A program made the position numbers and the translations under genes. DNA of 64,000 nt. Source: Rheinheimera sp. MMS21-TC3 (GTDB taxonomy: Bacteria > Pseudomonadota > Gammaproteobacteria > Enterobacterales > Alteromonadaceae). The stretch spans positions 2,852,001 to 2,916,000 of the forward strand of contig NZ_CP135084.1 of NCBI RefSeq assembly GCF_032229285.1. Direction: 5' to 3'. The notes under the pieces were generated by a model, which was not told where the DNA came from, searched no databases, and saw nothing but the letters and a program-made list of their open reading frames with translations. Positions 9,812 through 18,426 of this stretch are shown here, piece after piece (the stretch's first letter is position 1; each line of letters starts with the position of its first letter).

Positions 9812-11170
9812 TTATAAACGAGAAATATCATTTAACAACGCTATTCCCATCAACATTAATAAGAGTAACGCGCCAAACCTGAAACCTACTTCCTGCGCCT
9901 TCTCAGAGACAGGTTTACCCCGGATTAGTTCCACCAACATATACATTAAGTGGCCCCCATCCAGGATAGGTAGCGGTAATAAGTTAATGACGCCTAAATT
10001 AACACTTATTAACGCTAAAAACGATAAAAAAGCAACGAAACCTATACTGGCAGTGGTTCCTGCACCTTGTGCAATTGAGATAGGACCACTCAAATGCTTC
10101 ATAGATACATCACCTGTCACTAGCTTAACTAGCATCGAAAAGCTTAAACGGATTAATTGCCAACTATGGTTAAATCCAGCACCTATAGCCTCTAAAGGGC
10201 CGTAACGCTGGGTATAGACTATACCTTCGGGCCAAGGGGTCACTTTAGGGCTCACCCCTAGCATCATACCTTGAGAAAAACCATCCTTAGCTTCGACACT
10301 AGCCGGAGTGACTGTTAATTCAAGTTGACGATTATTGCGCTCTATCACCATCAATAATGGCTGCTCGGGGCTATTGCTAACAATCTTGACAACTTGTGGC
10401 CAGCTGGTAATAACCTGCTCATCTATTTGCAAAATTTTATCATTTAACTGCAAACCGTCTCTTTGCGCTGCACTATCCTCTGCTATTAACGCCAGCTCGG
10501 TTAATGCCTGAGGCCGGTCTAGCTCTAAACCTAAGCTAGCAAAAACACTTTGTTGCTCTGGATTAAATTTCCAGTCAGTGGTGTCTAGCACTATCGTCCT
10601 AGCCTGACCTGTAGCGAAATCCTTTAGCCCGAGCTCTATGCGATTACGACCTAACTGCTCAACCAGCAATAAGTTGACATTGTTGGCATCGGTTGCCGTA
10701 TGGCCATTAACCGAGACAATTTGCGAGTTATTAGGCACTTTAGCTTGAGCAGCAATAGACTGAGGTGTCACAGTCGCAATAACAGGCTTAATTGTCTGCA
10801 CACCCAGCATATACATTAGCCAAAGAGCAAAAAAAGCAAAAATAAAGTTGGCTGCTGGTCCGGCAGCTATAATAGCCATACGTTGCCAAACTGTTTTGCT
10901 ATTAAAGGTTAAGTCTTTAAACTGAGGCAGTACCGGATCAACTCTCTCATCTAGCATCCGTACATAGCCGCCTAGCGGAATAGCAGCAATAACAAACTCT
11001 GTGCCTTGTCTATCGCGCCATCGTATTAGCGCTTTACCAAAACCAATAGAAAAGCGTTTAACTAAAACACCGTTTTTTCGAGCTACCCAAAAGTGGCCAA
11101 ACTCATGCACTGTGACTAAAATACCCAGTGCGACCACAAAGGATAATAAGTTCCAAATCGCGCCAGACAT
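9812..11170 (-). CDS. rseP: Site-2 intramembrane zinc metalloprotease RseP
   Basis: Second cut of the anti-sigma factor RseA in the sigma-E envelope stress response, at the inner membrane. I choose the ATG at 11170 rather than an upstream TTG at 11176. It overlaps the dxr stop as TAATG, AAGGA lies 9 bases upstream, and it puts HEFGH at residues 22-26, the same numbers as E. coli. Two central PDZ domains follow, then the third zinc ligand D404 in PILDGGH and a C-terminal membrane helix. The resulting length is 452 residues. Confidence 0.97.
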   Translation of the reverse strand: MSGAIWNLLSFVVALGILVTVHEFGHFWVARKNGVLVKRFSIGFGKALIRWRDRQGTEFVIAAIPLGGYVRMLDERVDPVLPQFKDLTFNSKTVWQRMAIIAAGPAANFIFAFFALWLMYMLGVQTIKPVIATVTPQSIAAQAKVPNNSQIVSVNGHTATDANNVNLLLVEQLGRNRIELGLKDFATGQARTIVLDTTDWKFNPEQQSVFASLGLELDRPQALTELALIAEDSAAQRDGLQLNDKILQIDEQVITSWPQVVKIVSNSPEQPLLMVIERNNRQLELTVTPASVEAKDGFSQGMMLGVSPKVTPWPEGIVYTQRYGPLEAIGAGFNHSWQLIRLSFSMLVKLVTGDVSMKHLSGPISIAQGAGTTASIGFVAFLSFLALISVNLGVINLLPLPILDGGHLMYMLVELIRGKPVSEKAQEVGFRFGALLLLMLMGIALLNDISRL

Positions 11171-12363
11171 TAACAATTATCCTTTATATACTGCTCAGCA
11201 CAATGCCTTGCAACTTGATCAAGCTGTAAAATTTCTTCCAAGGTACAGACCTTGCTTAATGCGTATTGTTCCAAACAAGAGGCATTTATGCGATGTATAT
11301 CGGTAAAACGAATCTTTTGCTGCAAAAAAGCCGCCACAGCAACTTCATTAGCGGCATTAATCGCCGTTGTAGCACCTTGACCATATTTACAAGCAGCTAT
11401 GGCTAGGTATAAGTTTGGATAACGCTCAGGCTCAGGCTCAGTAAAAGTAAAATCGCGCATTTGTTTAAAACTTAAAGGCGATACAGGGCTAGACATACGG
11501 TTAGGAAAGGCTAAAGCATGAGCAATAGGGGTACGCATATCCGGCTGGCCAAGCTGAGCTAATACTGAGCCGTCAGTATATTGCACCATAGAGTGAATTA
11601 TGCTTTGCGGGTGTATTACTACTTCTATATCATCAGGTTGACAGTTAAATAACCATCTTGCCTCAATAAATTCCAAGCCCTTATTCATCATAGTTGCGCT
11701 ATCTATCGAAATTTTAGCGCCCATGCTCCAGTTTGGATGTGCCACTGCTTGGCTTGGTGTCAACTGAGCAAATTCTGCTAAGTTGGTGGTTAAAAATGGC
11801 CCACCGCTACCTGTTAGCAATAATTTACTAATACCATAACTAGCGATTGATTGATTATGACTCTGCTGTTGCAAAGCAGCGGGTAAACATTGAAAGATGG
11901 CATTATGCTCACTATCAATGGGTAACAAGGTCGCTTTATGCTGCTGCACCTTGTTAATAAATAGCTCACCACTCATTACTAGCGCTTCTTTATTAGCCAG
12001 TAATACTGTCTTACCATGCTCTACAGCCGCTAAGGTTGGCAACAAGCCTGCGGCACCAACAATAGCCGCCATCACTATGTCCGCTTCGCTATCAGCTGCT
12101 AATTGACATAAGGCTTCAGCACCAGCCAGTACCTCTGTTTTACTGCCTGCTTGCTGTAGCAACTGTTTTAACTGCTGCGCGGCCTTAGTATCTACCATAG
12201 CCGCATAGCGCGGTTTAAACTGTAAGCATTGTTGAAGTAATGCCTCGGTTTGGGTGGCAGCAGTAAGCGCTAACACCTGATACTGCTCTGGATGCTGTTC
12301 TAGTACCGATAAAGTACTGACGCCAATAGAGCCTGTTGAGCCGAGTATAACCACTTTACGCAT
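11170..12363 (-). CDS. dxr: 1-deoxy-D-xylulose 5-phosphate reductoisomerase
   Basis: Makes 2-C-methyl-D-erythritol 4-phosphate with NADPH, the committed step of the MEP isoprenoid pathway. The 397-residue length is normal. The N-terminal Rossmann motif VILGSTGSIGVSTL binds NADPH. DSEHNAIFQCL and the SGGPF loop form the substrate and metal site, and MNKGLEFIEARWLF is characteristic. It overlaps cdsA and rseP by one base at each end (TAATG both times). Placing it in one transcript with uppS ties isoprenoid supply to undecaprenyl synthesis. Confidence 0.98.
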   Translation of the reverse strand: MRKVVILGSTGSIGVSTLSVLEQHPEQYQVLALTAATQTEALLQQCLQFKPRYAAMVDTKAAQQLKQLLQQAGSKTEVLAGAEALCQLAADSEADIVMAAIVGAAGLLPTLAAVEHGKTVLLANKEALVMSGELFINKVQQHKATLLPIDSEHNAIFQCLPAALQQQSHNQSIASYGISKLLLTGSGGPFLTTNLAEFAQLTPSQAVAHPNWSMGAKISIDSATMMNKGLEFIEARWLFNCQPDDIEVVIHPQSIIHSMVQYTDGSVLAQLGQPDMRTPIAHALAFPNRMSSPVSPLSFKQMRDFTFTEPEPERYPNLYLAIAACKYGQGATTAINAANEVAVAAFLQQKIRFTDIHRINASCLEQYALSKVCTLEEILQLDQVARHCAEQYIKDNC

Positions 12364-13226
12364 TAATAAAGACCGCTAAGAATAGCAATAATTAAAGCAA
12401 ATAGTGGCGCGGTCGCGGTAAGACTATCAATGCGATCTAAAATACCACCATGACCAGGCAAAAATACCCCACTGTCTTTTACCCCAGCTACGCGTTTAAA
12501 CATACTTTCGCTTAAATCACCAAATACTGAAAGTACAGTTAAGGTTAACGCAGCGGCATACCACATTGCAGTTTGCTCAGGCCAATCTTGCCACACAGCT
12601 ACCACTGTTACTAACAGCGCCACAAAACCTAAGCCTCCTAACATACCTTCTACGGTTTTACCGGGGCTTACTCGAGGCAATAGTTTATGTTTACCAAAAG
12701 GTTTACCAATAATATAACCGCCAATATCTGCTGCCCAAACTAATCCAAGCAATGCACAAATTAACCAAGCGCCTGTAAACTCAGATTCTGCATAGCCTGT
12801 ATGGCGAATATATAGCACAGCTGCCCAAGCGGGTATTAAGGTAAACCAGCCCATTAAAGCTTTAAGCCAATCCCGCTTAGCCCAGATCGATTTACTTCTA
12901 GGAAAAGTAAGCACTAACACCGCTGCCATTAACCACCAAGCCACACCGGCTAACAATAAACTATGCAGTAACAATTGGCTTGCCAGAGGTTGGTCTAGAT
13001 CGGCGGGTAAACTTAAATATAACAGCAGTAAAACAACTGTAGTTAAAACAACATAAACAGCACGCATACTGTTATTTGCTAAACCACAAAAGCCACTCCA
13101 CTCCCAAGCAGCTAACAAAAATGCTGCAGAAATAAACACAACAAAACCTGGCAAGGATAAATAAAACACAGCCAGTAACGCTAAAGGCGCTAATAATAAT
13201 GCGGTTATGACGCGTTGTTTAAACAA
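12363..13226 (-). CDS. cdsA: Phosphatidate cytidylyltransferase
   Basis: Makes CDP-diacylglycerol from phosphatidate and CTP, the branch point for all phospholipids. The 287-residue integral membrane protein has about seven or eight hydrophobic segments. The C-terminal CDS signature is complete: FKRVAGVKDSG followed by PGHGGILDRIDS. It starts 5 bases after the uppS stop and overlaps dxr by one base. The N-terminus MFKQRVITALLLAPLALLA is typical of this enzyme. Confidence 0.97.
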   Translation of the reverse strand: MFKQRVITALLLAPLALLAVFYLSLPGFVVFISAAFLLAAWEWSGFCGLANNSMRAVYVVLTTVVLLLLYLSLPADLDQPLASQLLLHSLLLAGVAWWLMAAVLVLTFPRSKSIWAKRDWLKALMGWFTLIPAWAAVLYIRHTGYAESEFTGAWLICALLGLVWAADIGGYIIGKPFGKHKLLPRVSPGKTVEGMLGGLGFVALLVTVVAVWQDWPEQTAMWYAAALTLTVLSVFGDLSESMFKRVAGVKDSGVFLPGHGGILDRIDSLTATAPLFALIIAILSGLY

Positions 13227-13231
13227 TATTG

Positions 13232-13996
13232 TTATCCTTTACTACTTTTTGCTAATTGCCTAACTTGCTCTCCAGTACAGCCAAAACGGCGCTCTCGGTT
13301 AACAAAGCTAGCAATAGCGTCAGAAAATACTTGCTGATTAAAGTCTGGCCACAAGGTATCAGTAAACCATAACTCAGCATAAGCGGCTTGCCATAATAAA
13401 AAGTTGCTAATTCTAACATCGCCGCCAGTACGAATAAGTAAATCTAATTCTGGCTGATCATACATTTGTATTTGTTTAGCAAACAAAGCTTCCGTAATAT
13501 CATCGCTGGCTAAACTACCTTGTTCCACTTGCTGTGCCAAGGACTTTGCAGCATTAACGATATCCCAGCGGCCACCATAATTAGCGGCTATATTTAAAGT
13601 CATAGCCGTATTATTTGCCGTTAACTGCTCTGCTTTAGCAATATTTGCCCTTAACTTATCGCTAAATGCACTTAAGTCACCAACAATTTTTAACCTAACA
13701 TTATGCTTGTGTAAGGTTTTAACTTCGCTTTGTAACACCATCAAAAACAATTGCATTAAGCTGCTAACTTCATCTTCAGGCCGGCGCCAATTTTCACTAC
13801 TAAAGGCAAATAGAGTTAAAGACTTAATACCTAACTCGCGACAAAAGCTAACACTACGCCGCACCGACTCCACACCTTTCTTATGGCCCCAAACTCTAGG
13901 TTTGCCTTGCTGCTGAGCCCAACGCCCATTACCATCCATGATTATAGCCACATGTTGTGGCAAACTTTTTGGGTTTAGCTGCGTAGCTGCAGTCAT
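13232..13996 (-). CDS. uppS: Undecaprenyl diphosphate synthase (cis-prenyltransferase)
   Basis: Condenses isopentenyl diphosphate onto farnesyl diphosphate to give the C55 lipid carrier for peptidoglycan and O-antigen. The 254-residue protein has the catalytic aspartate D21 in [11 protein letters not shown], the SVRR..FCRELGI segment, FSSENWRRP, and the C-terminal [15 protein letters not shown] motif. It is the first gene of the uppS-cdsA-dxr-rseP-bamA run and begins 62 bases after the hairpin that ends the frr transcript, so a promoter is expected in between. Confidence 0.97.
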   Translation of the reverse strand: MTAATQLNPKSLPQHVAIIMDGNGRWAQQQGKPRVWGHKKGVESVRRSVSFCRELGIKSLTLFAFSSENWRRPEDEVSSLMQLFLMVLQSEVKTLHKHNVRLKIVGDLSAFSDKLRANIAKAEQLTANNTAMTLNIAANYGGRWDIVNAAKSLAQQVEQGSLASDDITEALFAKQIQMYDQPELDLLIRTGGDVRISNFLLWQAAYAELWFTDTLWPDFNQQVFSDAIASFVNRERRFGCTGEQVRQLAKSSKG

Positions 13997-14058
13997 AAGC
14001 TTAGACCTATCCCTGTTATTGCCTTCAATCAGTCAGACACTTAATATTAAATATATAT

Positions 14059-14096
14059 AAAAAAGCGTTGCGTCACCTAAGCGTCGCAACGCTTTT
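14059..14096 (-). terminator. Intrinsic terminator after frr
   Basis: Twelve-base arms AAAAGCGTTGCG (14061-14072) and CGCAACGCTTTT (14085-14096) enclose a 12-base loop. On the minus strand the second arm runs into a T-tract. It separates pyrH-frr from the uppS operon. Confidence 0.85.
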
Positions 14097-14115
14097 GTTG
14101 TAGCATTAAATTTAA

Positions 14116-14673
14116 TTAAACTTCCATTAAATCTTTTTCTTTGTCTGATAAGACTTCATCAATTTTCTTGATATAAACATCAGTTACTTTTTGAATTTCA
14201 TCAGCTGCACGACGCTCATCATCTTCACTGATCTCTTTGTCTTTTAATAAGGCTTTTAAGTCATTATTGGCATCACGACGAATATTTCTTACCGCCACTC
14301 GGCCATTTTCAGCTTCGCCACGGACAATTTTTACTAAATCTTTACGGCGCTCTTCAGTTAAAGCAGGCAGTGGCACACGAATAACAGTACCAGCAGACAT
14401 AGGGTTTAAGCCCAAATCTGACCCCATAATAGCTTTTTCTACTGCTGCAGTTAAGCTCTTATCAAATACGGTAATAGCTAGTGTGCGTGCGTCTTCAATT
14501 GACACGTTTCCTACCTGGTTTAACGGCGTATCTGCTCCGTAATATGGCACCATAATACCATCTAATAAGCTTGGATGGGCGCGGCCTGTTCGCACTTTAC
14601 TTAATTGTGACTTTAGTGCATCAACACTTTTATCCATACGAACGTTAATATCTTTAATTATGTCGTTAATCAC
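14116..14673 (-). CDS. frr: Ribosome recycling factor
   Basis: Splits post-termination ribosomes together with EF-G. I choose the GTG at 14673 over an upstream ATG at 14700. AAGGA lies 8 bases before it, and it gives exactly 185 residues, the E. coli length, starting with the conserved [21 protein letters not shown] pattern (split here only by the GTG start). [16 protein letters not shown] and the C-terminal [14 protein letters not shown] are typical of the three-helix bundle. It follows pyrH at a 46-base distance and is closed by the terminator at 14059-14096. Confidence 0.97.
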   Translation of the reverse strand: MINDIIKDINVRMDKSVDALKSQLSKVRTGRAHPSLLDGIMVPYYGADTPLNQVGNVSIEDARTLAITVFDKSLTAAVEKAIMGSDLGLNPMSAGTVIRVPLPALTEERRKDLVKIVRGEAENGRVAVRNIRRDANNDLKALLKDKEISEDDERRAADEIQKVTDVYIKKIDEVLSDKEKDLMEV

Positions 14674-14719
14674 GATTTTATCCTTTTCTGGCCAATGCAC
14701 TTAGGCATAGGGCTCTAGT

Positions 14720-15460
14720 TTACTGTAAATTTTCTGCGTGGTCGATCACTGTACCTTCAGGATCGCCCATTACTACTCGTTTTAATGCGCCAGGCTTGTT
14801 CATATTAAAGACGCGAATTTTTAAACTATGATCTCTAGCTAGTGTAAATGCGGCTAAATCCATCACTTTTAATTCTTTTTCTAATACTTCGGTATAGCTT
14901 AATGTAGAATATAAGGTTGCTGTAGGATCTTTTACTGGATCAGCTGAATAAACGCCATCAACTTTAGTGGCTTTTAATACTGCATCTGCACCAATTTCAA
15001 TACCACGTAAACAGGCAGCTGAATCTGTAGTAAAAAACGGATTACCGGTACCTGCGGCAAAAATAACAATCCGCCCTGACTTTAATAAGCTAATAGCTTC
15101 TGCCCAGCTGTAATTGTCACAAACACCATTAAGTGGGATAGCACTCATTAAACGGGCATTAACATAGGCACGATGTAAAGCATCACGCATGGCTAAGCCA
15201 TTCATTACGGTTGCTAACATGCCCATATGATCGCCCACTACGCGGTTCATCCCTGCTTTGGCTAAGCCTTCACCACGAAATATATTGCCCCCGCCGATAA
15301 CTATACCTACCTGCACGCCGAGTTCGACTAATTCTTTAATTTCTTGTGCCATGCGATCCAACACTTTGGGATCAATACCAAAGCCTTCATCGCCCATTAG
15401 GGCCTCGCCACTAAGTTTTAATAAAATCCTACGGTATCTTGGTTTTGGATTTGTGCTCAT
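14720..15460 (-). CDS. pyrH: Uridylate kinase
   Basis: Phosphorylates UMP to UDP; member of the amino-acid-kinase fold and not of the adenylate kinase family. The 246-residue length is normal. The N-terminal [20 protein letters not shown] loop binds phosphate. [16 protein letters not shown] and [12 protein letters not shown] line the nucleotide and UMP sites, and VDGVYSADP is the conserved C-terminal motif. GAGG lies 5 bases before the ATG. It sits between the tsf terminator and frr, the standard order. Confidence 0.98.
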   Translation of the reverse strand: MSTNPKPRYRRILLKLSGEALMGDEGFGIDPKVLDRMAQEIKELVELGVQVGIVIGGGNIFRGEGLAKAGMNRVVGDHMGMLATVMNGLAMRDALHRAYVNARLMSAIPLNGVCDNYSWAEAISLLKSGRIVIFAAGTGNPFFTTDSAACLRGIEIGADAVLKATKVDGVYSADPVKDPTATLYSTLSYTEVLEKELKVMDLAAFTLARDHSLKIRVFNMNKPGALKRVVMGDPEGTVIDHAENLQ

Positions 15461-15501
15461 GACAACCTCATAATGCAGAGTGAATTGACTAAATTATAGA
15501 T

Positions 15502-15543
15502 AAAAAAAACCGCGGCTTAGGTAAAAACCTGAAGTCGCGGTTA
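15502..15543 (-). terminator. Intrinsic terminator after tsf
   Basis: An interrupted stem with outer arms AACCGCG (15508-15514) and CGCGGTT (15536-15542) and an inner AGGT/ACCT pairing. On the minus strand it ends in a run of eight T. It ends the rpsB-tsf transcript upstream of pyrH. Confidence 0.85.
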
Positions 15544-15578
15544 TTCTAGCGGGTTTTGCCATTAGGCTGAAGTGATAA

Positions 15579-16451
15579 TTACTTCTTAGCAGCCGCTATT
15601 TGTGCAGCAACTTCCGCTGCAAAGTCTTCTTCTTTCTTTTCGATACCTTCGCCAACTTCTAAGCGAGTGAAAGAAACAGCTTTAGCATCGTGTTGTTTTA
15701 AGAAATCACCAACTGACATTGATGGATCTTTAACAAACGGCTGACCGGTTAAGCTTACTTCACCAGTAAACTTACTCATACGGCCTGCAACCATTTTTTC
15801 AGCAATTTCTTTTGGCTTACCAGAGTTAACAGCGATATCTAATTGAATTTCGTGTTCACGTTGTACTACTTCTGCAGGTACGTCATCTGGGGTTAAGAAA
15901 CCTGGGTTATTAGCAGCAACATGCATTGCTACGTCTTTTGCCACGTCTTCGTTACCACCTTCAAGCACAGCTAATACACCGATACGGCCTGAGTGAACGT
16001 ATTGACCAATAGTTGCGCCTTCTACAACAGCAGCACGACGAACATTGATGTTTTCACCAATTTTCGCGACTAAGGCTGCACGAGTTTCCTCGACAGAAGT
16101 ACCGTTTAAGTCAGCAGCTAAAATAGCTTCTGCAGTAAATAAATTGTTAGCATGAGCTAAATCAGCAACAGCATTAGCAAAGCTTAAAAAGTTAGCATCA
16201 CGGGCAACAAAGTCAGTTTCGCAGTTAAATTCAACAGCTAAACCAATACCATTACCAACGCGAGTAATAATAGCGCCTTCTGCAGCTATACGGCCTGCTT
16301 TCTTAGCAGCTTTAGCCAAACCACTTTTACGCATAGCGTCAATTGCGGCTTCAACATCACCACCGGTTTCTTCCAGTGCTTTTTTACAATCCATCATGCC
16401 AGCGCCTGTGCGCTCGCGAAGTTCTTTTACTAAAGCGGCAGTTACAGCCAT
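15579..16451 (-). CDS. tsf: Elongation factor Ts
   Basis: Nucleotide exchange factor for EF-Tu. The 290-residue protein has the N-terminal UBA-like domain with [19 protein letters not shown] and the core TDFVARD loop that contacts EF-Tu (near residue 80). Two dimerisation subdomains follow. Length is slightly above the 283 of E. coli. It is cotranscribed with rpsB, with a hairpin in the 107-base space between them. GAGG is visible 8 bases before the ATG. Confidence 0.98.
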   Translation of the reverse strand: MAVTAALVKELRERTGAGMMDCKKALEETGGDVEAAIDAMRKSGLAKAAKKAGRIAAEGAIITRVGNGIGLAVEFNCETDFVARDANFLSFANAVADLAHANNLFTAEAILAADLNGTSVEETRAALVAKIGENINVRRAAVVEGATIGQYVHSGRIGVLAVLEGGNEDVAKDVAMHVAANNPGFLTPDDVPAEVVQREHEIQLDIAVNSGKPKEIAEKMVAGRMSKFTGEVSLTGQPFVKDPSMSVGDFLKQHDAKAVSFTRLEVGEGIEKKEEDFAAEVAAQIAAAKK

Positions 16452-16494
16452 GAGAGCTTCCTCGTATTAATTCAGGTTGAACAAACAGGGGCTA

Positions 16495-16518
16495 CACAAA
16501 GCCCCTGTCAAAATTTTA
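16495..16518 (-). promoter_or_regulatory. Hairpin between rpsB and tsf (possible partial terminator)
   Basis: Perfect arms ACAGGGGC (16495-16502) and GCCCCTGT (16511-16518) around an 8-base loop, 43 bases before the tsf start. On the minus strand the following bases are TTTGTTC, a poor T-tract, so at most partial termination is expected. That would allow more S2 than EF-Ts message or stabilise the rpsB 3' end. Confidence 0.55.
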
Positions 16519-16558
16519 CTCTGTAATCGCGTTTATCTAATGCGATAAAACAGGAAAA

Positions 16559-17287
16559 TTACTCGGCTTCAACGAAAGCTTCGGCTTCAGCCTGTACTTC
16601 GATATTTTTTTCACGACCATCAGCGATCGCTTGACCAGCAGCTGCTAGGTATAATTGAATAGCGCGAATAGCGTCATCATTACCAGGAACAACATAGTCA
16701 ACACCTACTGGGTCAGAGTTAGTATCAACGATTGAAACAACTGGAATACCTAAGTTGTTAGCTTCTTTGATAGCAATATGCTCGTGATCAGCATCAATTA
16801 CGAATAGAACGTCTGGTAAACCGCCCATATTCTTAATACCGCCTAAGCTTTTTTCTAACTTTTCCATTTCACGTGTACGATCTAAAGCTTCTTTTTTAGT
16901 AAGCTTGTCGAAAGTACCGTCTTGGCTTTGTGCTTCAAGATCTTTTAAACGCTTGATTGATTGACGCACAGTTTTCCAGTTTGTCAGCATGCCACCTAAC
17001 CAACGGTGATTTACATAGAACTGATCAACTTTAGTTGCTGCTTCTTTAATTGCTTCAGATGCTGCACGCTTAGTACCAACAAATAAAATTTTACCTTTCT
17101 TTGCTGCTACTTGTTGAATAAATGCCAATGCATCATTCATCATTGGAACTGTTTTTTCCAAGTTGATGATATGTACTTTGTTACGCGCACCAAAAATGAA
17201 AGGCTTCATTTTTGGATTCCAATAACGAGTTTGGTGACCGAAATGGACGCCCGCTTGGAGCATGTCGCGCATTGAAACTTTTGCCAT
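16559..17287 (-). CDS. rpsB: 30S ribosomal protein S2
   Basis: Late-assembling small-subunit protein. The 242 residues match the family, starting [20 protein letters not shown], with the signature [13 protein letters not shown] and later [15 protein letters not shown] and [13 protein letters not shown]. The C-terminus is acidic (EAEAFVEAE). AGGAAAATAAAATC precedes the ATG. Expression is probably controlled by a strong GC-discriminator promoter and a leader of about 209 nt, as in E. coli where S2 represses its own operon. Confidence 0.98.
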   Translation of the reverse strand: MAKVSMRDMLQAGVHFGHQTRYWNPKMKPFIFGARNKVHIINLEKTVPMMNDALAFIQQVAAKKGKILFVGTKRAASEAIKEAATKVDQFYVNHRWLGGMLTNWKTVRQSIKRLKDLEAQSQDGTFDKLTKKEALDRTREMEKLEKSLGGIKNMGGLPDVLFVIDADHEHIAIKEANNLGIPVVSIVDTNSDPVGVDYVVPGNDDAIRAIQLYLAAAGQAIADGREKNIEVQAEAEAFVEAE

Positions 17288-17496
17288 GATTTTATTTTCC
17301 TGTATTTAGGGGTTAAGCCTCCATACATCCCATATGCCGACTTTGATTAGGCTTTGGTTAAGCGCCAAGCAAAGCACCCCGGTACATGTGTCGATGTATG
17401 TGTGTTTTGTTTAAGTTACGCCAATTTACAATGCATATGTGATGTCAGCAGCAAAAATGCTACTATAACCGCACCAGTGCAATTTGCTTATTAGCG
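17288..17496 (-). promoter_or_regulatory. Long rpsB 5' leader, candidate S2 autoregulatory RNA
   Basis: From the inferred start near 17496 to the rpsB ATG there are about 209 untranslated bases. The stretch holds a GCTTTG...CAAAGC type pairing (about 17353-17386, with the GGCTTTGG and CCAAGCAAAGC elements). No open frame of note is seen. Leader-mediated repression of rpsB-tsf by S2 is established in E. coli; that this leader does the same is inferred from length and position only. Confidence 0.5.
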
Positions 17497-17502
17497 GCGC
17501 GC

Positions 17503-17531
17503 TTTATACCATAGGCGCGTGGTAAACACAA
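17503..17531 (-). promoter_or_regulatory. rpsB promoter with GC-rich discriminator
   Basis: On the minus strand a -35 TTGTGT and a -10 TATAAA are separated by 17 bases, followed directly by GCGCGCC. A GC-rich discriminator after the -10 is the hallmark of promoters for ribosomal components under stringent control. Confidence 0.7.
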
Positions 17532-17598
17532 TAAAATGTGTATTTTTACAGCAAATCGTTAGTAACTAAAACCTGACGATATTAAAGAGAGACTATGC

Positions 17599-18387
17599 AT
17601 GACTGCAATTATTAAAACTGCGGCAGAAATTGAAAAAATGCGCGTGGCCGGGCGCTTAGCGGCTGAAGTGTTAGAAATGATTAAGCCTCATGTTCAGGCT
17701 GGCATAACCACAGACGAGCTAAATACCTTGTGTCATGACTATATAGTTAATGTACAGCAAGCTATACCAGCGCCACTAAATTACCATGGCTTTCCTAAGT
17801 CAGTTTGTACCTCAGTTAACCATGTTATTTGTCATGGCATACCAAATGATAAAAAGTTAAAAGATGGTGATATTATTAATATTGATGTCACGGTAATTAA
17901 AGACGGTTATCACGGTGACACCTCAGAAATGTTTGTAGTGGGTAAGCCCAGCATTATGGCTGAGCGGTTAATTCGTGTTACCCAAGAGTGTTTATACTTA
18001 GCCTTAAAGAAAGTAAAAAATGGCGTTCGTTTAGGCGACATTGGCCATATTATTCAACAGCACGCTGAAAAGCATAGCTACTCGGTTGTCCGCGAGTATT
18101 GCGGTCATGGCATAGGTGCAGTGTTTCATGAAGAGCCGCAAGTGCTGCATTATGGTCGCCCAGGCACGGGTGAAGTATTACACACCGGTATGTGCCTTAC
18201 GATAGAGCCGATGATTAATGCTGGTGCACGGCACAGCAAAATGCTTAAAGATGGCTGGACAGTCGTCACTAAAGATCGCAGCTTATCCGCCCAGTTTGAA
18301 CACACTATTTTAATTACCGATACTGGTTGTGAAATTTTAACCCTGCGTAGCAATGAAGATTTAGAGCGCATTCTTACCGCTGAGTAA
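17599..18387 (+). CDS. map: Methionine aminopeptidase, type I
   Basis: Removes the initiator methionine from nascent proteins. The 262 residues carry the five metal ligands: the Asp pair in NIDVTVIKDGYHGDTSEMF, the His of YCGHGIG (about residue 170), the Glu of TIEPMI, and the Glu of FEHTILIT. The cover motif HGIPNDKKLKDGD is present. It is divergent from rpsB with 311 bases between, an arrangement conserved in E. coli. The ATG at 17599 is in frame; another ATG 4 bases earlier is out of frame. GAGAG lies just upstream. Confidence 0.98.
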   Translation: MTAIIKTAAEIEKMRVAGRLAAEVLEMIKPHVQAGITTDELNTLCHDYIVNVQQAIPAPLNYHGFPKSVCTSVNHVICHGIPNDKKLKDGDIINIDVTVIKDGYHGDTSEMFVVGKPSIMAERLIRVTQECLYLALKKVKNGVRLGDIGHIIQQHAEKHSYSVVREYCGHGIGAVFHEEPQVLHYGRPGTGEVLHTGMCLTIEPMINAGARHSKMLKDGWTVVTKDRSLSAQFEHTILITDTGCEILTLRSNEDLERILTAE

Positions 18388-18426
18388 AATAAGCCAACGT
18401 AATCGACAGATAGTGAGGTTAGCACA

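Noticed and set aside
11001..11306. Plus-strand 101-codon open frame over the rseP/dxr junction
   Set aside because: Antisense to two certain genes, with no ribosome site and a composition like the complement of coding sequence.
14237..14542. Plus-strand 101-codon open frame
   Set aside because: Antisense shadow within frr.
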